NCBI RefSeq assembly: GCF_900100535.1
Contig: NZ_FNDG01000011.1
Span: 1-64,000, forward strand
Reading direction: 5' to 3'
DNA from: Phytopseudomonas flavescens
Lineage (GTDB): Bacteria; Pseudomonadota; Gammaproteobacteria; Pseudomonadales; Pseudomonadaceae
Length of the DNA: 64,000 nt
In this document: positions 8,358 through 24,784 of the stretch, one piece after another
How the letters are laid out: each line of letters begins with the position of its first letter
How positions within the stretch are numbered: position 1 is the first letter of the stretch
Position numbers and translations under genes: made by a program
Notes under the pieces: model-generated
What the model was told of the DNA's origin: nothing
The model's input: the letters and a program-made list of their open reading frames with translations, nothing else
The model's database searches: none

Positions 8358-11300
8358 ATGGCTTACTCATACACTGAGAAAAAACGTATCCGCAAGGACT
8401 TTAGCAAGTTGCCGGATGTCATGGATGTGCCTTACCTCCTGGCCATCCAGCTGGATTCGTACCGCGAATTCCTGCAGCAAGGCGCGAGCAAGGAACAGTT
8501 CCGCGACATCGGCCTTCATGCGGCCTTCAAATCTGTATTCCCGATCATCAGCTACTCCGGCAACGCTGCTCTGGAATACGTCGGCTATCGCCTGGGCGAG
8601 CCGGCGTTCGACGTCAAGGAGTGCGTGCTGCGTGGTGTGACCTTCGCCGTCCCGCTGCGCGTGAAAGTGCGCCTGATCATTTTCGACAAAGAATCGTCGA
8701 ACAAAGCGATCAAGGACATCAAAGAGCAGGAAGTCTACATGGGCGAAATTCCGCTCATGACCGAGAACGGTACCTTCGTCATCAACGGTACCGAGCGTGT
8801 GATCGTTTCCCAGCTGCACCGCTCCCCGGGTGTGTTCTTCGACCACGACCGTGGCAAGACGCACAGCTCCGGCAAGCTGCTGTACTCCGCCCGCATCATT
8901 CCTTACCGTGGTTCCTGGTTGGACTTCGAGTTCGACCCGAAGGACGCGGTATTCGTGCGTATCGACCGCCGCCGCAAACTGCCGGCCTCGGTACTGCTGC
9001 GCGCGCTGGGCTACAGCACTGAAGAAGTCCTGGATGCTTTCTACACCACCAACGTTTTCCACGTGAAAGGCGAAGGCCTGAGCCTGGAGCTCGTACCGCA
9101 GCGTCTGCGTGGCGAGATCGCCAGCCAGGACATCCTGGATGGCAACGGCAAGGTGATCGTCGAGCAGGGCCGTCGTATTACCGCTCGCCATATCAACCAG
9201 CTGGACAAGGCTGGCATCAAGGAGCTGGACGTTCCGTTCGACTACCTGATCGGCCGCACCACCGCCAAGGCGATCGTGCACCCGGCTACCGGCGAAATCC
9301 TCTGCGAGTGCAACACCGAGCTGTCGGTCGAGTTGCTGGCCAAGATCGCCAAGGCGCAGGTCGTGCGCATCGAGACCCTGTACACCAACGACATCGACTG
9401 TGGTCCGTTCATCAGCGACACGCTGAAGATCGACAGCACCACCAATCAGCTCGAAGCGCTGGTCGAGATCTACCGCATGATGCGTCCTGGCGAGCCACCT
9501 ACCAAGGACGCCGCCGAGACCCTGTTCAACAACCTGTTCTTCAGCGCCGAGCGTTACGACCTGTCCGCCGTGGGTCGCATGAAGTTCAACCGTCGTATCG
9601 GGCGTACCGAGATCGAAGGTTCAGGCGTGTTGAGCCGCGAAGACATCGTCGAAGTGCTCAAGACGCTGGTCGACATCCGTAACGGCAAAGGTATCGTCGA
9701 TGACATCGACCACCTGGGTAACCGCCGTGTACGTTGTGTCGGCGAGATGGCCGAGAACCAGTTCCGCGTTGGCCTGGTGCGCGTCGAGCGTGCGGTCAAG
9801 GAACGTCTGTCGATGGCCGAAAGCGAAGGCCTGATGCCGCAGGACCTGATCAACGCCAAGCCGGTTGCGGCGGCGGTGAAGGAGTTCTTCGGTTCCAGCC
9901 AGCTTTCCCAGTTCATGGACCAGAACAACCCGCTCTCCGAGATCACCCACAAGCGCCGTGTTTCCGCACTCGGCCCGGGCGGTCTGACCCGTGAACGCGC
10001 AGGCTTCGAAGTCCGTGACGTACACCCGACCCACTACGGCCGTGTGTGCCCGATCGAAACGCCGGAAGGCCCGAACATCGGTCTGATCAACTCCCTGGCG
10101 GCCTATGCCCGCACCAACCAGTACGGCTTCCTGGAAAGCCCGTACCGCGTCGTGCAGGAAGGCAAGGTCACTGACGAGATCGTCTTCCTGTCCGCCATCG
10201 AAGAGGCCGATCACGTGATCGCCCAGGCATCCGCGACCCTGAACGACAAGGGTCAGCTGATCGACGAGCTGGTTGCCGTGCGTCACCTCAACGAGTTCAC
10301 CGTGAAGGCGCCGGAAGACGTCACGCTGATGGACGTATCGCCGAAGCAGGTCGTATCCGTCGCTGCCTCGCTGATCCCGTTCCTCGAGCACGACGACGCC
10401 AACCGTGCACTCATGGGGTCGAACATGCAGCGTCAGGCTGTTCCGACCCTGCGTTCGGACAAGCCGCTGGTCGGTACCGGCATGGAGCGCAACGTCGCCC
10501 GTGACTCCGGCGTCTGCGTCGTGGCGCGCCGCGGTGGTGTGATCGACTCCGTCGATGCCAGCCGTATCGTGGTCCGCGTTGCCAACGATGAAGTCGAAAC
10601 CGGTGAAGCCGGTGTGGACATCTACAACCTGACCAAATACACCCGCTCCAACCAGAACACTTGCATCAACCAGCGTCCGCTGGTGCAGAAAGGTGATGTG
10701 GTTGCGCGTGGCGACATCATGGCCGACGGCCCGTCCACCGACATGGGTGAGCTGGCACTGGGTCAGAACATGCGCGTCGCGTTCATGCCCTGGAACGGTT
10801 ACAACTTCGAAGACTCCATCCTGCTCTCCGAGCGCGTGGTTCAGGAAGATCGCTTCACCACGATCCACATCCAGGAACTGACCTGTGTGGCGCGTGACAC
10901 CAAGCTCGGCCCAGAGGAAATCTCTGCGGACATCCCGAACGTGGGTGAGGCTGCACTGAACAAGCTCGACGAAGCCGGTATCGTCTACGTGGGTGCCGAA
11001 GTCGGCCCTGGCGACATCCTGGTGGGCAAGGTCACGCCGAAGGGCGAAACCCAGCTGACGCCGGAAGAGAAACTGCTGCGCGCGATCTTCGGTGAGAAGG
11101 CCAGCGATGTTAAGGACACCTCCCTGCGCGTGCCGACCGGCACCAAGGGTACTGTCATCGACGTACAGGTCTTCACCCGTGACGGCGTTGAGCGTGATGC
11201 GCGTGCTCTGTCGATCGAGAAGAGCCAGCTGGACGAGATCCGCAAGGATCTTAACGAAGAGTTCCGCATCGTCGAGGGCGCGACCTTCGAGCGTCTGCGT

Positions 11301-12431
11301 GCCGCTCTGGTTGGCAAGGTCGCCGAAGGCGGCGCCGGCCTGAAGAAAGGCGCCGCGGTTACTGACGAAGTGCTCGACGGCCTGGAGCGCGGCCAGTGGT
11401 TCAAGCTGCGCATGGCTGAAGACGCACTGAACGAACAGTTGGAAAAGGCCCAGGCCTACATCTCCGACCGCCGTCAACTGCTCGACGACAAGTTCGAAGA
11501 CAAGAAGCGCAAGCTGCAGCAGGGCGATGACCTGGCTCCGGGCGTACTGAAGATCGTCAAGGTCTACCTGGCCATCCGCCGCCGCATCCAGCCGGGTGAC
11601 AAGATGGCTGGTCGTCACGGTAACAAGGGTGTGGTCTCGGTGATCATGCCGGTCGAAGACATGCCGCACGACGTGCATGGCACGCCGGTCGACATCGTCC
11701 TCAACCCGCTCGGCGTACCGTCGCGTATGAACGTCGGTCAGATTCTCGAAACCCACCTGGGCCTCGCGGCCAAGGGCCTGGGCGAGAAGATCAACCTGAT
11801 GCTCGAAGAGCAGCGCAAGGTCGCTGAGCTGCGCAAGTTCATGCAGCAGATCTACAACGAGATCGGTGGGCGTCAGGAAAACCTCGACGAGCTGAGCGAT
11901 CAGGAAGTGCTGGCCCTGGCCAACAACCTGCGCAAAGGCGTACCGATGGCGACTCCGGTATTCGATGGTGCCAAGGAAAGCGAAATCAAGGCCATGCTTA
12001 AGCTGGCAGATCTGCCGGAAAGCGGCCAGATGCGCCTGATCGACGGCCGCACGGGCAACCAGTTCGAGCGTCCGACCACCGTTGGCTACATGTACATGCT
12101 GAAACTGAACCACCTGGTGGACGACAAGATGCACGCGCGTTCCACGGGTTCCTACAGCCTGGTTACCCAGCAGCCGCTGGGTGGTAAGGCGCAGTTCGGT
12201 GGTCAGCGCTTCGGGGAGATGGAGGTCTGGGCTCTGGAAGCTTACGGCGCCGCCTATACCCTGCAGGAAATGTTGACCGTCAAGTCGGACGACGTGAACG
12301 GCCGTACCAAGATGTACAAGAACATCGTGGATGGCGATCACCGCATGGAGCCGGGCATGCCCGAGTCCTTCAACGTGTTGATCAAAGAGATCCGTTCGCT
12401 CGGTATCGATATCGATCTGGAAACCGAATAA
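8358..12431 (+). CDS. rpoB: RNA polymerase beta subunit
   Basis: Catalytic beta subunit, 1357 aa, full length for Pseudomonas. The rifampicin pocket around residues 513-536 is wild type: S517, Q518, D521, H531, R534 and S536 are all present in the segment from [13 protein letters not shown] to [13 protein letters not shown]. This suggests a rifampicin-sensitive enzyme. The active-site flank [15 protein letters not shown] is intact. It is co-transcribed with rpoC, which starts 61 nt after the stop. Confidence 0.99.
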   Translation: MAYSYTEKKRIRKDFSKLPDVMDVPYLLAIQLDSYREFLQQGASKEQFRDIGLHAAFKSVFPIISYSGNAALEYVGYRLGEPAFDVKECVLRGVTFAVPLRVKVRLIIFDKESSNKAIKDIKEQEVYMGEIPLMTENGTFVINGTERVIVSQLHRSPGVFFDHDRGKTHSSGKLLYSARIIPYRGSWLDFEFDPKDAVFVRIDRRRKLPASVLLRALGYSTEEVLDAFYTTNVFHVKGEGLSLELVPQRLRGEIASQDILDGNGKVIVEQGRRITARHINQLDKAGIKELDVPFDYLIGRTTAKAIVHPATGEILCECNTELSVELLAKIAKAQVVRIETLYTNDIDCGPFISDTLKIDSTTNQLEALVEIYRMMRPGEPPTKDAAETLFNNLFFSAERYDLSAVGRMKFNRRIGRTEIEGSGVLSREDIVEVLKTLVDIRNGKGIVDDIDHLGNRRVRCVGEMAENQFRVGLVRVERAVKERLSMAESEGLMPQDLINAKPVAAAVKEFFGSSQLSQFMDQNNPLSEITHKRRVSALGPGGLTRERAGFEVRDVHPTHYGRVCPIETPEGPNIGLINSLAAYARTNQYGFLESPYRVVQEGKVTDEIVFLSAIEEADHVIAQASATLNDKGQLIDELVAVRHLNEFTVKAPEDVTLMDVSPKQVVSVAASLIPFLEHDDANRALMGSNMQRQAVPTLRSDKPLVGTGMERNVARDSGVCVVARRGGVIDSVDASRIVVRVANDEVETGEAGVDIYNLTKYTRSNQNTCINQRPLVQKGDVVARGDIMADGPSTDMGELALGQNMRVAFMPWNGYNFEDSILLSERVVQEDRFTTIHIQELTCVARDTKLGPEEISADIPNVGEAALNKLDEAGIVYVGAEVGPGDILVGKVTPKGETQLTPEEKLLRAIFGEKASDVKDTSLRVPTGTKGTVIDVQVFTRDGVERDARALSIEKSQLDEIRKDLNEEFRIVEGATFERLRAALVGKVAEGGAGLKKGAAVTDEVLDGLERGQWFKLRMAEDALNEQLEKAQAYISDRRQLLDDKFEDKKRKLQQGDDLAPGVLKIVKVYLAIRRRIQPGDKMAGRHGNKGVVSVIMPVEDMPHDVHGTPVDIVLNPLGVPSRMNVGQILETHLGLAAKGLGEKINLMLEEQRKVAELRKFMQQIYNEIGGRQENLDELSDQEVLALANNLRKGVPMATPVFDGAKESEIKAMLKLADLPESGQMRLIDGRTGNQFERPTTVGYMYMLKLNHLVDDKMHARSTGSYSLVTQQPLGGKAQFGGQRFGEMEVWALEAYGAAYTLQEMLTVKSDDVNGRTKMYKNIVDGDHRMEPGMPESFNVLIKEIRSLGIDIDLETE

Positions 12432-12492
12432 CACGACGTGAATCGGCAGCGGGGCCATACGCCCGCTGCCTGCTCCGCCAGGAGGAAAGGCC

Positions 12493-16692
<4,200 letters not shown>

Positions 16693-16730
16693 GCGCGTGC
16701 CCCGGCCGCCTGGCGGTCGGGGCCCGTGTC

Positions 16731-16759
16731 TTGACTGGGGGGGCGAGTCTCTTTAGACT
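16731..16759 (+). promoter_or_regulatory. Sigma-70 promoter of the str operon
   Basis: TTGACT at 16731-16736 and TAGACT at 16754-16759 have a 17-nt spacer. The predicted start near 16766 leaves an 85-nt leader ahead of rpsL. This gives rpsL-rpsG-fusA-tuf a promoter independent of rpoBC. Confidence 0.65.
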
Positions 16760-16774
16760 CATGCACCCCTAAAT

Positions 16775-16804
16775 ATGGCAGGGCATAAGCCCTGCCATTT
16801 ATTT
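16775..16804 (+). terminator. Hairpin between str promoter and rpsL
   Basis: A perfect 10-bp stem ATGGCAGGGC/GCCCTGCCAT with loop ATAA is followed by TTATTTA. It could end rpoBC read-through. Because it lies about 10 nt downstream of the predicted str start, it could also attenuate, or form a 5' stabilising hairpin on, the str mRNA. The T tract is interrupted, so termination may be partial. Confidence 0.6.
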
Positions 16805-16850
16805 ATGGTGTAAATAAATAGCGTCGAAAGACGGACAGTGGAGCTAGTAG

Positions 16851-17222
16851 ATGGCAACTATCAACCAGCTGGTGCGTCAGCCGCGCAAGCGTATCGTCGA
16901 GAAATCCGACGTACCTGCGCTGCAGAACTGCCCCCAGCGTCGTGGCGTATGCACTCGCGTGTATACCACCACGCCGAAAAAACCTAACTCGGCACTGCGT
17001 AAAGTTTGCCGTGTGCGTCTGACCAACGGTTTCGAGGTTTCCTCGTACATCGGTGGTGAAGGCCACAACCTGCAAGAGCACAGCGTCGTGCTGATCCGTG
17101 GCGGTCGTGTAAAAGACTTGCCAGGTGTGCGTTACCACACCGTTCGCGGCTCGCTGGATACCTCGGGTGTCAAAGGTCGTAATCAGGGTCGTTCGAAGTA
17201 CGGTACCAAGCGTCCGAAGTGA
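16851..17222 (+). CDS. rpsL: 30S ribosomal protein S12
   Basis: Decoding-centre protein, 123 aa. Lys43 (in [12 protein letters not shown]) and Lys88 (in [10 protein letters not shown]), the usual sites of streptomycin-resistance mutations, are both wild type. First gene of the str operon. Confidence 0.99.
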
Positions 17223-17312
17223 TCGGTCGTCAGTACTGCATGCAGTTTCTAATTTTATTGAGTCGATAAGAGTAAGGTCGGGCGTAACCAGCTGGTTGCA
17301 GTTCCGGGCTAA

Positions 17313-17810
<498 letters not shown>

Positions 17811-17840
17811 TTTCAGCGTCACTCAATTTGCGAGGGCTTT

Positions 17841-19946
17841 ATGGCTCGTACTACACCGATCAATCGCTACCGTAACATCGGTATCGTGGCTCACGTGGAT
17901 GCTGGTAAAACCACCACCACCGAGCGCGTCCTTTTTTACACCGGCAAAAGCCACAAAATGGGCGAGGTGCATGATGGCGCCGCGACCACAGACTGGATGG
18001 TGCAGGAGCAGGAGCGTGGTATCACCATCACGTCCGCTGCCATCACCGCCTTCTGGAAGGGTTCCGAGAAGCAGTACAAGGACGAGCACCGTTTCAACGT
18101 CATCGATACACCCGGGCACGTGGACTTCACCATCGAAGTTGAGCGTTCCCTGCGTGTACTCGACGGCGCGGTCGTGGTGTTCTGTGGTACTTCCGGCGTT
18201 GAGCCTCAATCGGAAACCGTATGGCGTCAGGCCAACAAGTACGGTGTCCCGCGTCTTGTTTACGTAAACAAGATGGACCGTGCCGGCGCCGACTTCCTGC
18301 GCGTCATCGGTCAGATCAAGCAGCGTTTGGGTCACACGCCTGTGCCTATCCAGCTGGCTATCGGCTCGGAAGACAACTTCCAGGGCCAGATCGATCTGAT
18401 CAATATGCAAGCCGTGTACTGGAACGATTCCGACAAGGGCATGGTTCCTGTTCGCAAGGATATCCCTGCCGAGTTGCTGGCAGACGCCGAGAAATGGCGC
18501 GGCAACATGGTAGAGGCTGCGGCCGAAGCCAACGAAGAGCTGATGAACAAGTACCTCGAAGGTGAAGAACTCACCAACGAGGAAATCAAGTTCGCTCTGC
18601 GTCAGCGCACCATCGCTGGCGAGATCGTTCTGGCTGTTTGCGGTTCTTCCTTCAAGAACAAGGGTGTGCCCCTGGTTCTCGACGCCGTCATCGACTTCCT
18701 GCCGGCTCCTACCGATATTCCTGCTATCAAGGGTTCCAACCCGGATAACGAGGAAGAGGAAATGGAGCGTCATGCGGACGACAACGAGCCGTTCTCGGCT
18801 CTGGCGTTCAAGATCGCTACCGACCCATTCGTGGGTACCCTGACCTTCGTCCGCGTTTACTCGGGCGTGTTGGCTTCCGGCGACGGCGTGATCAACTCGG
18901 TCAAGGGCAAGAAAGAGCGTGTGGGTCGTATGGTGCAGATGCACGCGAACGCCCGCGAAGAGATCAAAGAAGTGCGTGCTGGCGACATCGCGGCTCTGAT
19001 CGGCATGAAGGACGTCACCACGGGTGAAACCCTGTGCAACGCTGACAAGCCAATCATTCTGGTTCGTATGGACTTCCCGGAGCCGGTTATTTCGGTTGCC
19101 GTAGAGCCCAAGACCAAGGACGACCAGGAAAAAATGGGTATCGCTCTGGGCAAGCTCGCTCAGGAAGACCCGTCGTTCCGCGTCAAGACCGACGAAGAAA
19201 CTGGTCAGACGATCATCTCCGGCATGGGCGAGTTGCACCTGGACATCCTGGTCGACCGTATGCGCCGCGAGTTCAACGTCGAAGCCAATATCGGCAAGCC
19301 TCAGGTTTCCTATCGTGAGCGCATCACGAAGAACTGCGAAATCGAAGGCAAGTTCGTGCGTCAGTCCGGTGGTCGTGGTCAGTTCGGTCACTGCTGGGTT
19401 CGCTTCGCGCCTGCTGACGAAGGTCAGGAAGGTCTGCAGTTCGTGAACGAAGTAGTGGGCGGTGTGATTCCGAAGGAATACATCCCGGCTATCCAGAAGG
19501 GCATCGAAGAGCAGATGAAGAACGGCGTTGTGGCCGGCTATCCGCTGATCGGCCTGAAGGCTACGGTGTTCGATGGTTCCTACCACGACGTCGACTCCAA
19601 CGAGATGGCGTTCAAGGTGGCGGCTTCCATGGCGACCAAGCAACTGGCCCAGAAGGGCGGTGGTGAGTTGCTCGAGCCGATCATGGCGGTAGAAGTTGTT
19701 ACCCCGGAAGACTACATGGGTGACGTGATGGGCGACCTTAACCGCCGTCGCGGCATGATCCTGGGTATGGAAGACACGATCTCCGGTAAGGTGATCCGTG
19801 CTGAAGTACCGTTGGGTGAGATGTTCGGTTATGCGACCGACGTCCGTTCCATGTCTCAGGGGCGCGCAAGCTACTCCATGGAATTCAAGAAATACAACAC
19901 AGCTCCGTCGCACATCGTCGAGTCTGTAACCAAAAAACAAGGCTGA
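17841..19946 (+). CDS. fusA: Elongation factor G
   Basis: Translocation GTPase, 701 aa, with P-loop [20 protein letters not shown], and NKMD at the G4 motif. Domains II-V follow, including the [10 protein letters not shown] segment of domain IV. It sits in the str operon between rpsG and tuf, so it is the main housekeeping EF-G (fusA1 type). Confidence 0.98.
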   Translation: MARTTPINRYRNIGIVAHVDAGKTTTTERVLFYTGKSHKMGEVHDGAATTDWMVQEQERGITITSAAITAFWKGSEKQYKDEHRFNVIDTPGHVDFTIEVERSLRVLDGAVVVFCGTSGVEPQSETVWRQANKYGVPRLVYVNKMDRAGADFLRVIGQIKQRLGHTPVPIQLAIGSEDNFQGQIDLINMQAVYWNDSDKGMVPVRKDIPAELLADAEKWRGNMVEAAAEANEELMNKYLEGEELTNEEIKFALRQRTIAGEIVLAVCGSSFKNKGVPLVLDAVIDFLPAPTDIPAIKGSNPDNEEEEMERHADDNEPFSALAFKIATDPFVGTLTFVRVYSGVLASGDGVINSVKGKKERVGRMVQMHANAREEIKEVRAGDIAALIGMKDVTTGETLCNADKPIILVRMDFPEPVISVAVEPKTKDDQEKMGIALGKLAQEDPSFRVKTDEETGQTIISGMGELHLDILVDRMRREFNVEANIGKPQVSYRERITKNCEIEGKFVRQSGGRGQFGHCWVRFAPADEGQEGLQFVNEVVGGVIPKEYIPAIQKGIEEQMKNGVVAGYPLIGLKATVFDGSYHDVDSNEMAFKVAASMATKQLAQKGGGELLEPIMAVEVVTPEDYMGDVMGDLNRRRGMILGMEDTISGKVIRAEVPLGEMFGYATDVRSMSQGRASYSMEFKKYNTAPSHIVESVTKKQG

Positions 19947-19977
19947 TTCAGCCCCTTTAAGCTAGGAGTTAATTGTC

Positions 19978-21171
19978 GTGGCTAAAGAAAAATTCGAACG
20001 TAACAAACCGCACGTCAACGTCGGCACCATCGGTCACGTCGACCACGGTAAAACCACGCTGACCGCTGCTCTGACCCGCGTCTGCTCCGAAGTATTCGGT
20101 TCGGCCAAGGTCGACTTCGACAAGATCGACAGCGCGCCGGAAGAGAAGGCTCGTGGTATTACCATCAACACCGCGCACGTTGAGTACGATTCGTCCGTAC
20201 GTCACTACGCGCACGTTGACTGCCCGGGTCACGCTGACTACGTCAAGAACATGATCACAGGTGCTGCCCAGATGGACGGCGCTATCCTGGTTTGCTCGGC
20301 TGCCGATGGTCCGATGCCTCAGACCCGTGAGCACATCCTGCTGTCCCGTCAGGTAGGTGTTCCGTACATCGTCGTGTTCCTGAACAAGGCCGACATGGTC
20401 GATGACGCCGAGCTGCTGGAGCTGGTGGAAATGGAAGTGCGCGATCTGCTGAGCACTTACGACTTCCCGGGCGATGACACGCCGATCATCATCGGTTCCG
20501 CTCTGATGGCTCTGAACGGCCAGGACGACAACGAGATGGGCACCACTGCCGTCAAGAAGCTCGTCGAAACGCTGGACAGCTACATCCCGGAGCCGGTTCG
20601 TGCCATCGACCGTCCGTTCCTGATGCCGATCGAAGACGTATTCTCGATCTCCGGCCGCGGTACTGTAGTGACCGGTCGTGTAGAGCGCGGTATCGTCAAG
20701 ATCCAGGAAGAAATCGAGATCGTCGGTCTGCGTGACACCACCAAGACCACCTGTACCGGTGTCGAGATGTTCCGCAAGCTGCTCGACGAAGGTCGTGCTG
20801 GTGAGAACTGCGGCGTTCTGCTGCGTGGCACCAAGCGTGATGACGTAGAGCGTGGTCAGGTACTGGCCAAGCCGGGCACCATCAAGCCGCACACCAAGTT
20901 CGAAGCTGAAGTGTACGTGCTGTCCAAGGAAGAAGGTGGTCGCCACACCCCGTTCTTCAAGGGCTACCGTCCTCAGTTCTACTTCCGTACCACTGACGTG
21001 ACCGGTTCGTGCGAACTGCCGGAAGGCGTTGAGATGGTAATGCCGGGCGACAACATCAAGATGGTTGTCACCCTGATCAAGCCGATCGCCATGGAAGACG
21101 GCCTGCGCTTCGCGATTCGCGAGGGTGGTCGTACCGTTGGTGCTGGCGTGGTTGCCAAGATCGTCGAGTAA
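19978..21171 (+). CDS. tufA: Elongation factor Tu, intact copy
   Basis: Delivers aminoacyl-tRNA to the ribosome. The 397-aa product has GHVDHGKT at 19-26, DCPGH at 81-85, NKAD at 136-139 and full domains II and III. It starts at GTG behind TAGGAGTTAATT, whereas the disrupted copy at 3466 starts at ATG. With the other copy broken in this sequence, this would be the only functional tuf in the window. It ends the str operon and is followed by a strong terminator. Confidence 0.99.
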   Translation: MAKEKFERNKPHVNVGTIGHVDHGKTTLTAALTRVCSEVFGSAKVDFDKIDSAPEEKARGITINTAHVEYDSSVRHYAHVDCPGHADYVKNMITGAAQMDGAILVCSAADGPMPQTREHILLSRQVGVPYIVVFLNKADMVDDAELLELVEMEVRDLLSTYDFPGDDTPIIIGSALMALNGQDDNEMGTTAVKKLVETLDSYIPEPVRAIDRPFLMPIEDVFSISGRGTVVTGRVERGIVKIQEEIEIVGLRDTTKTTCTGVEMFRKLLDEGRAGENCGVLLRGTKRDDVERGQVLAKPGTIKPHTKFEAEVYVLSKEEGGRHTPFFKGYRPQFYFRTTDVTGSCELPEGVEMVMPGDNIKMVVTLIKPIAMEDGLRFAIREGGRTVGAGVVAKIVE

Positions 21172-21187
21172 TCGTCTGATCTGATGT

Positions 21188-21219
21188 AAAAAAAGCCCCC
21201 GCAATGCGGGGGCTTTTTT
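21188..21219 (+). terminator. str operon terminator
   Basis: AAAAAAAGCCCCCGC and GCGGGGGCTTTTTT pair around a short loop. The A run on one side and T run on the other make it work in both directions. Seventeen nt after the tuf stop. Confidence 0.92.
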
Positions 21220-21255
21220 ATGGGCGCTATCTTCATTGGTTATTTTCTAACCGGG

Positions 21256-21284
21256 TTGACACCCTCTAGGGGCGTCTATAGAAT
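21256..21284 (+). promoter_or_regulatory. Sigma-70 promoter of the S10 operon
   Basis: TTGACA at 21256-21261 and TAGAAT at 21279-21284 with 17 nt between, downstream of the str terminator. The predicted leader is only about 60 nt, too short for the L4-responsive leader known from E. coli. Confidence 0.8.
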
Positions 21285-21352
21285 CACGCCTCCTTTTAAC
21301 GGGCGTATTGCGTCCGTTGAGTGGGACTCGCAGCTTGGAATCTGAGGTCAAA

Positions 21353-21664
21353 ATGCAAAACCAACAAATCCGTATACGGTTGAAGGCTTTTGACCATCGC
21401 CTGATCGATCAATCAACCCAGGAAATCGTGGAAACCGCGAAACGTACTGGTGCTCAGGTGCGTGGTCCGATTCCTCTGCCAACTCGCAAAGAGCGGTTCA
21501 CCGTTCTGACTTCGCCACACGTCAACAAAGACGCGCGCGATCAGTTCGAAATCCGTACTCATAAGCGCGTACTGGACATCGTCCAGCCAACGGATAAAAC
21601 CGTTGATGCGCTGATGAAGCTCGATCTTGCGGCTGGCGTGGAAGTGCAGATCAGCCTCGGCTAA
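21353..21664 (+). CDS. rpsJ: 30S ribosomal protein S10 (NusE)
   Basis: 103 aa; the ATG at 21353 gives the standard [16 protein letters not shown] start. S10 is part of the 30S head and, as NusE, links NusG to antitermination complexes. First gene of the S10 operon; 82 non-coding nt separate it from rplC. Confidence 0.98.
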   Translation: MQNQQIRIRLKAFDHRLIDQSTQEIVETAKRTGAQVRGPIPLPTRKERFTVLTSPHVNKDARDQFEIRTHKRVLDIVQPTDKTVDALMKLDLAAGVEVQISLG

Positions 21665-21746
21665 AACCTGGCGGTTTTAGTCGTGTAACGCTCTGAAATG
21701 GGCGGCCATAGCGGGTGAAAGCCCCGTACACTCATGAGGTTACAAC

Positions 21747-22382
21747 ATGACTATTGGTGTAGTCGGTCGTAAATGCGGCATGACCCGTATTTTCACCGAA
21801 GAAGGTGTCTCCATTCCGGTTACGGTCATCGAGATCGAGCCGAATCGCGTCACCCAGTTCAAAACTGAAGAGTCCGATGGCTATCGTGCAGTGCAAGTCA
21901 CTGTCGGTGAGCGTCGTGTTTCTCGTGTCAGCAAGGCGCAAGCCGGTCACTTCGCCAAGGCGAACGTCGCGGCAGGTCGTACCGTTCTGGAATTCCGTCT
22001 TGAAGAAGGCGACTACCAGGCTGGCGATCTGATCAACGCTGAAATCTTCCAAGCTGGTCAACTGGTCGACGTGACCGGTCAGTCCAAAGGTAAAGGCTTT
22101 GCCGGTACCATCAAGCGTTGGAACTTCCGCGGCCAAGACAATACCCACGGTAACTCCGTGTCCCACCGCGTTCCGGGTTCGATTGGCCAGTGCCAGACGC
22201 CGGGTCGTGTCTTCAAGGGCAAGAAAATGTCCGGTCACATGGGTGCTGAGCGCGTGACTGTGCAGTCCCTGGAAGTAGTGCGCGTGGATGCTGAACGCAA
22301 CCTGCTGCTGGTCAAGGGTGCCGTTCCTGGCGCTACTGGCGGCAACCTGGTTGTACGTCCGGCTGCCAAGGCTCGCGGTTAA
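21747..22382 (+). CDS. rplC: 50S ribosomal protein L3
   Basis: One of the first 50S assembly proteins, reaching the peptidyl-transferase centre. 211 aa. The conserved loop segments [18 protein letters not shown] and [18 protein letters not shown], which carries the Gln methylated by PrmB, are present. Confidence 0.98.
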   Translation: MTIGVVGRKCGMTRIFTEEGVSIPVTVIEIEPNRVTQFKTEESDGYRAVQVTVGERRVSRVSKAQAGHFAKANVAAGRTVLEFRLEEGDYQAGDLINAEIFQAGQLVDVTGQSKGKGFAGTIKRWNFRGQDNTHGNSVSHRVPGSIGQCQTPGRVFKGKKMSGHMGAERVTVQSLEVVRVDAERNLLLVKGAVPGATGGNLVVRPAAKARG

Positions 22383-22394
22383 GGGGAAGCTGAC

Positions 22395-22997
22395 ATGCAA
22401 TTAAATGTAAATGGCGCTCAAGCGATCGAAGTGTCCGATGCGACGTTCGGTGGCGACTACAACGAGACCCTGGTTCACCAAGCTGTCGTAGCCTACATGG
22501 CTGGCGGCCGTCAGGGCAGCAAACAGCAGAAGACGCGTTCTGACGTTTCCGGTGGCGGCAAGCGCCCGTGGCGTCAGAAGGGCACTGGCCGTGCGCGTGC
22601 CGGTACCACTCGTGGTCCGATCTGGCGTGGCGGTGGCGTGACCTTCGCAGCTCGCCCGCAGAACCATGATCAGAAGCTGAACAAGAAGATGTATCGCGCT
22701 GCGATCCGTTCGATTCTTGCTGAGCTGGTTCGCAGTGACCGTCTGGTAGTGGTCGAAGACTTCGCTGTCGAAGCTCCGAAAACCAAAGAACTGCTGGGCA
22801 AGCTGAATGGTCTGGGTCTGAACGACGTTCTGATCGTTTCCGACGCTGTCGACCAAAATCTGTACCTGGCTGCTCGTAACCTGCCGCATGTCGATGTTCG
22901 TGACGTGCAAGGTTCCGATCCGGTCAGTCTGATCGCGTACGAAAAGGTGCTGATCACCGTTTCTGCCGTGAAGAAATTCGAGGAGCTGCTGGGATGA
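22395..22997 (+). CDS. rplD: 50S ribosomal protein L4
   Basis: 200 aa; the basic loop that lines the exit tunnel is present ([20 protein letters not shown]). In E. coli L4 also represses the S10 operon, but the short leader here argues against the same mechanism. Its end overlaps rplW by 4 nt (ATGA). Confidence 0.98.
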   Translation: MQLNVNGAQAIEVSDATFGGDYNETLVHQAVVAYMAGGRQGSKQQKTRSDVSGGGKRPWRQKGTGRARAGTTRGPIWRGGGVTFAARPQNHDQKLNKKMYRAAIRSILAELVRSDRLVVVEDFAVEAPKTKELLGKLNGLGLNDVLIVSDAVDQNLYLAARNLPHVDVRDVQGSDPVSLIAYEKVLITVSAVKKFEELLG

Positions 22998-23296
22998 ACC
23001 AGGAACGCGTATTCAAAGTGCTGCTTGGCCCGCACGTCTCCGAGAAGGCCACGACTCTGGCAGACAAGAAAAGCCAGTTCGTTTTCAAGGTTGCGACTGA
23101 CGCAACCAAGCTGGAAATCAAGAAGGCCGTCGAAAGCCTGTTCAGCGTGAAGGTTCAGCATGTGACGACCCAGAACGTTCTGGGTAAGAGCAAGCGCACC
23201 GCTCGCGGTCTGGGCAAGCGTAACGACTGGAAGAAGGCGATCATCTCCCTTCAGCCAGGCCAGGATCTCGATTTCGCCACCAGCAGTGCTGAGTAA
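22994..23296 (+). CDS. rplW: 50S ribosomal protein L23
   Basis: 100 aa; the exit-tunnel rim protein that docks SRP, trigger factor and SecYEG. Its ATG overlaps the rplD stop. Usual family start [18 protein letters not shown]. Confidence 0.98.
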   Translation: MNQERVFKVLLGPHVSEKATTLADKKSQFVFKVATDATKLEIKKAVESLFSVKVQHVTTQNVLGKSKRTARGLGKRNDWKKAIISLQPGQDLDFATSSAE

Positions 23297-23310
23297 GGAA
23301 GGGGTGCATC

Positions 23311-24135
23311 ATGGCAATCGTTAAATGCAAACCGACTTCCCCGGGCCGCCGTTTTGTGGTCAAGGTGGTCAATCAGGGGCTGCACAAAGGCGCTCCTCAT
23401 GCTCCACTGCTCGAGAAGAAGTCGAAGACTGGCGGTCGTAACAACAACGGCCGCATCACCACCCGTCATATCGGTGGTGGCCACAAGCAGCACTATCGTC
23501 TGGTCGATTTCCGTCGCAACGACAAAGATGGCATTCCAGCCACTGTCGAGCGCGTTGAATATGATCCGAACCGTACCGCGCACATCGCCCTGCTGAAATA
23601 CGCAGACGGTGAGCGTCGCTACATCATCGCGCCGAAAGGTGTGAGCGCCGGCGATCAGCTGGTTGCAGGTTCAATGGCGCCGATCAAGGCCGGCAACAGC
23701 CTGCCGCTGCGTAACATTCCGGTGGGTTCGACCGTTCACGGTATCGAGCTGAAACCGGGCAAAGGTGCTCAAATCGCTCGTTCCGCTGGTGCTTCGGCTC
23801 AGTTGATCGCGCGCGAAGGCGTCTACGTCACCCTGCGTCTGCGCAGTGGTGAAATGCGTAAAGTACTGGCCGAATGCCGTGCGACCCTGGGTGAAGTCTC
23901 GAACTCCGAGCACAGCCTGCGTTCGCTGGGTAAAGCTGGTGCCAAACGCTGGCGTGGCGTTCGCCCGACCGTTCGTGGTGTTGCCATGAACCCGGTCGAC
24001 CACCCACACGGTGGTGGTGAAGGTCGTACCTCTGGTGGTCGTCATCCGGTGTCTCCATGGGGCTTCCCGACTAAGGGCGCGAAGACTCGTGGTAACAAAC
24101 GCACCGACAACATGATCGTCCGTCGTCGCAAGTAA
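23311..24135 (+). CDS. rplB: 50S ribosomal protein L2
   Basis: 274 aa; needed for subunit joining and peptidyl transfer. The conserved C-terminal [20 protein letters not shown] segment, with the functionally important His, is intact. Confidence 0.98.
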   Translation: MAIVKCKPTSPGRRFVVKVVNQGLHKGAPHAPLLEKKSKTGGRNNNGRITTRHIGGGHKQHYRLVDFRRNDKDGIPATVERVEYDPNRTAHIALLKYADGERRYIIAPKGVSAGDQLVAGSMAPIKAGNSLPLRNIPVGSTVHGIELKPGKGAQIARSAGASAQLIAREGVYVTLRLRSGEMRKVLAECRATLGEVSNSEHSLRSLGKAGAKRWRGVRPTVRGVAMNPVDHPHGGGEGRTSGGRHPVSPWGFPTKGAKTRGNKRTDNMIVRRRK

Positions 24136-24151
24136 CTAGAGGGATACGACA

Positions 24152-24427
24152 GTGCCACGTTCTCTGAAAAAAGGTCCTTTTATCGATCTTCACCTACTGA
24201 AGAAGGTCGAAGTGGCAGCAGAAAAGAACGATCGCAAACCGGTGAAAACCTGGTCGCGCCGTTCGATGATTCTGCCGCAGATGGTCGGTCTGACCATCGC
24301 CGTGCATAACGGTCGTCAACATGTTCCCGTTCTCGTCAACGAAGACATGGTCGGCCACAAACTGGGCGAATTTGCCGGCACCCGTACCTATCGTGGGCAC
24401 GTGGCTGACAAGAAAGCCAAGCGTTAA
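24152..24427 (+). CDS. rpsS: 30S ribosomal protein S19
   Basis: 91 aa; starts at GTG behind AGAGGGATACGACA, giving the standard [12 protein letters not shown]-terminus. Located in the 30S head with S13. Followed by rplV after 11 nt. Confidence 0.97.
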   Translation: MPRSLKKGPFIDLHLLKKVEVAAEKNDRKPVKTWSRRSMILPQMVGLTIAVHNGRQHVPVLVNEDMVGHKLGEFAGTRTYRGHVADKKAKR

Positions 24428-24438
24428 GGGGTTAGGAA

Positions 24439-24771
24439 ATGGAAGTAGCCGCTAAGTTGTCGGGCGCTCGCATCTCCGCCCAGAAAGCCCGCTTGGTCGC
24501 CGACCAGATTCGCGGGAAGAAGGTGGGCGAAGCGCTCAACCTGCTGGCTTTCAGCAGTAAGAAAGCCGCTGAAATCATCAAGAAAGTGCTGGAGTCGGCT
24601 GTAGCCAACGCCGAGCACAACGAAGGCGCAGACGTTGATGACTTGAAGGTCAGCACCGTTTTCGTCAACGAGGGGCGTTCGCTTAAGCGCATCATGCCGC
24701 GTGCCAAAGGCCGCGCTGATCGCATCGTCAAGCGGTCTTGCCATATCACTGTCAAGGTTGCGGACAAGTAA
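24439..24771 (+). CDS. rplV: 50S ribosomal protein L22
   Basis: 110 aa; its beta-hairpin ([18 protein letters not shown]) helps form the exit-tunnel constriction. The start [20 protein letters not shown] is standard. Confidence 0.98.
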   Translation: MEVAAKLSGARISAQKARLVADQIRGKKVGEALNLLAFSSKKAAEIIKKVLESAVANAEHNEGADVDDLKVSTVFVNEGRSLKRIMPRAKGRADRIVKRSCHITVKVADK

Positions 24772-24784
24772 CGGAGTCGATCAG

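Noticed and set aside
9888..9995. Rifampicin- or streptomycin-resistance substitutions in rpoB or rpsL
   Set aside because: All checked hot-spot residues (RpoB S517, D521, H531, S536; RpsL K43, K88) are wild type.
9621..12458. A 945-codon open frame on the reverse strand opposite rpoB
   Set aside because: It mirrors a highly conserved gene in GC-rich DNA; the forward product is certain and the reverse translation has no recognisable domains.
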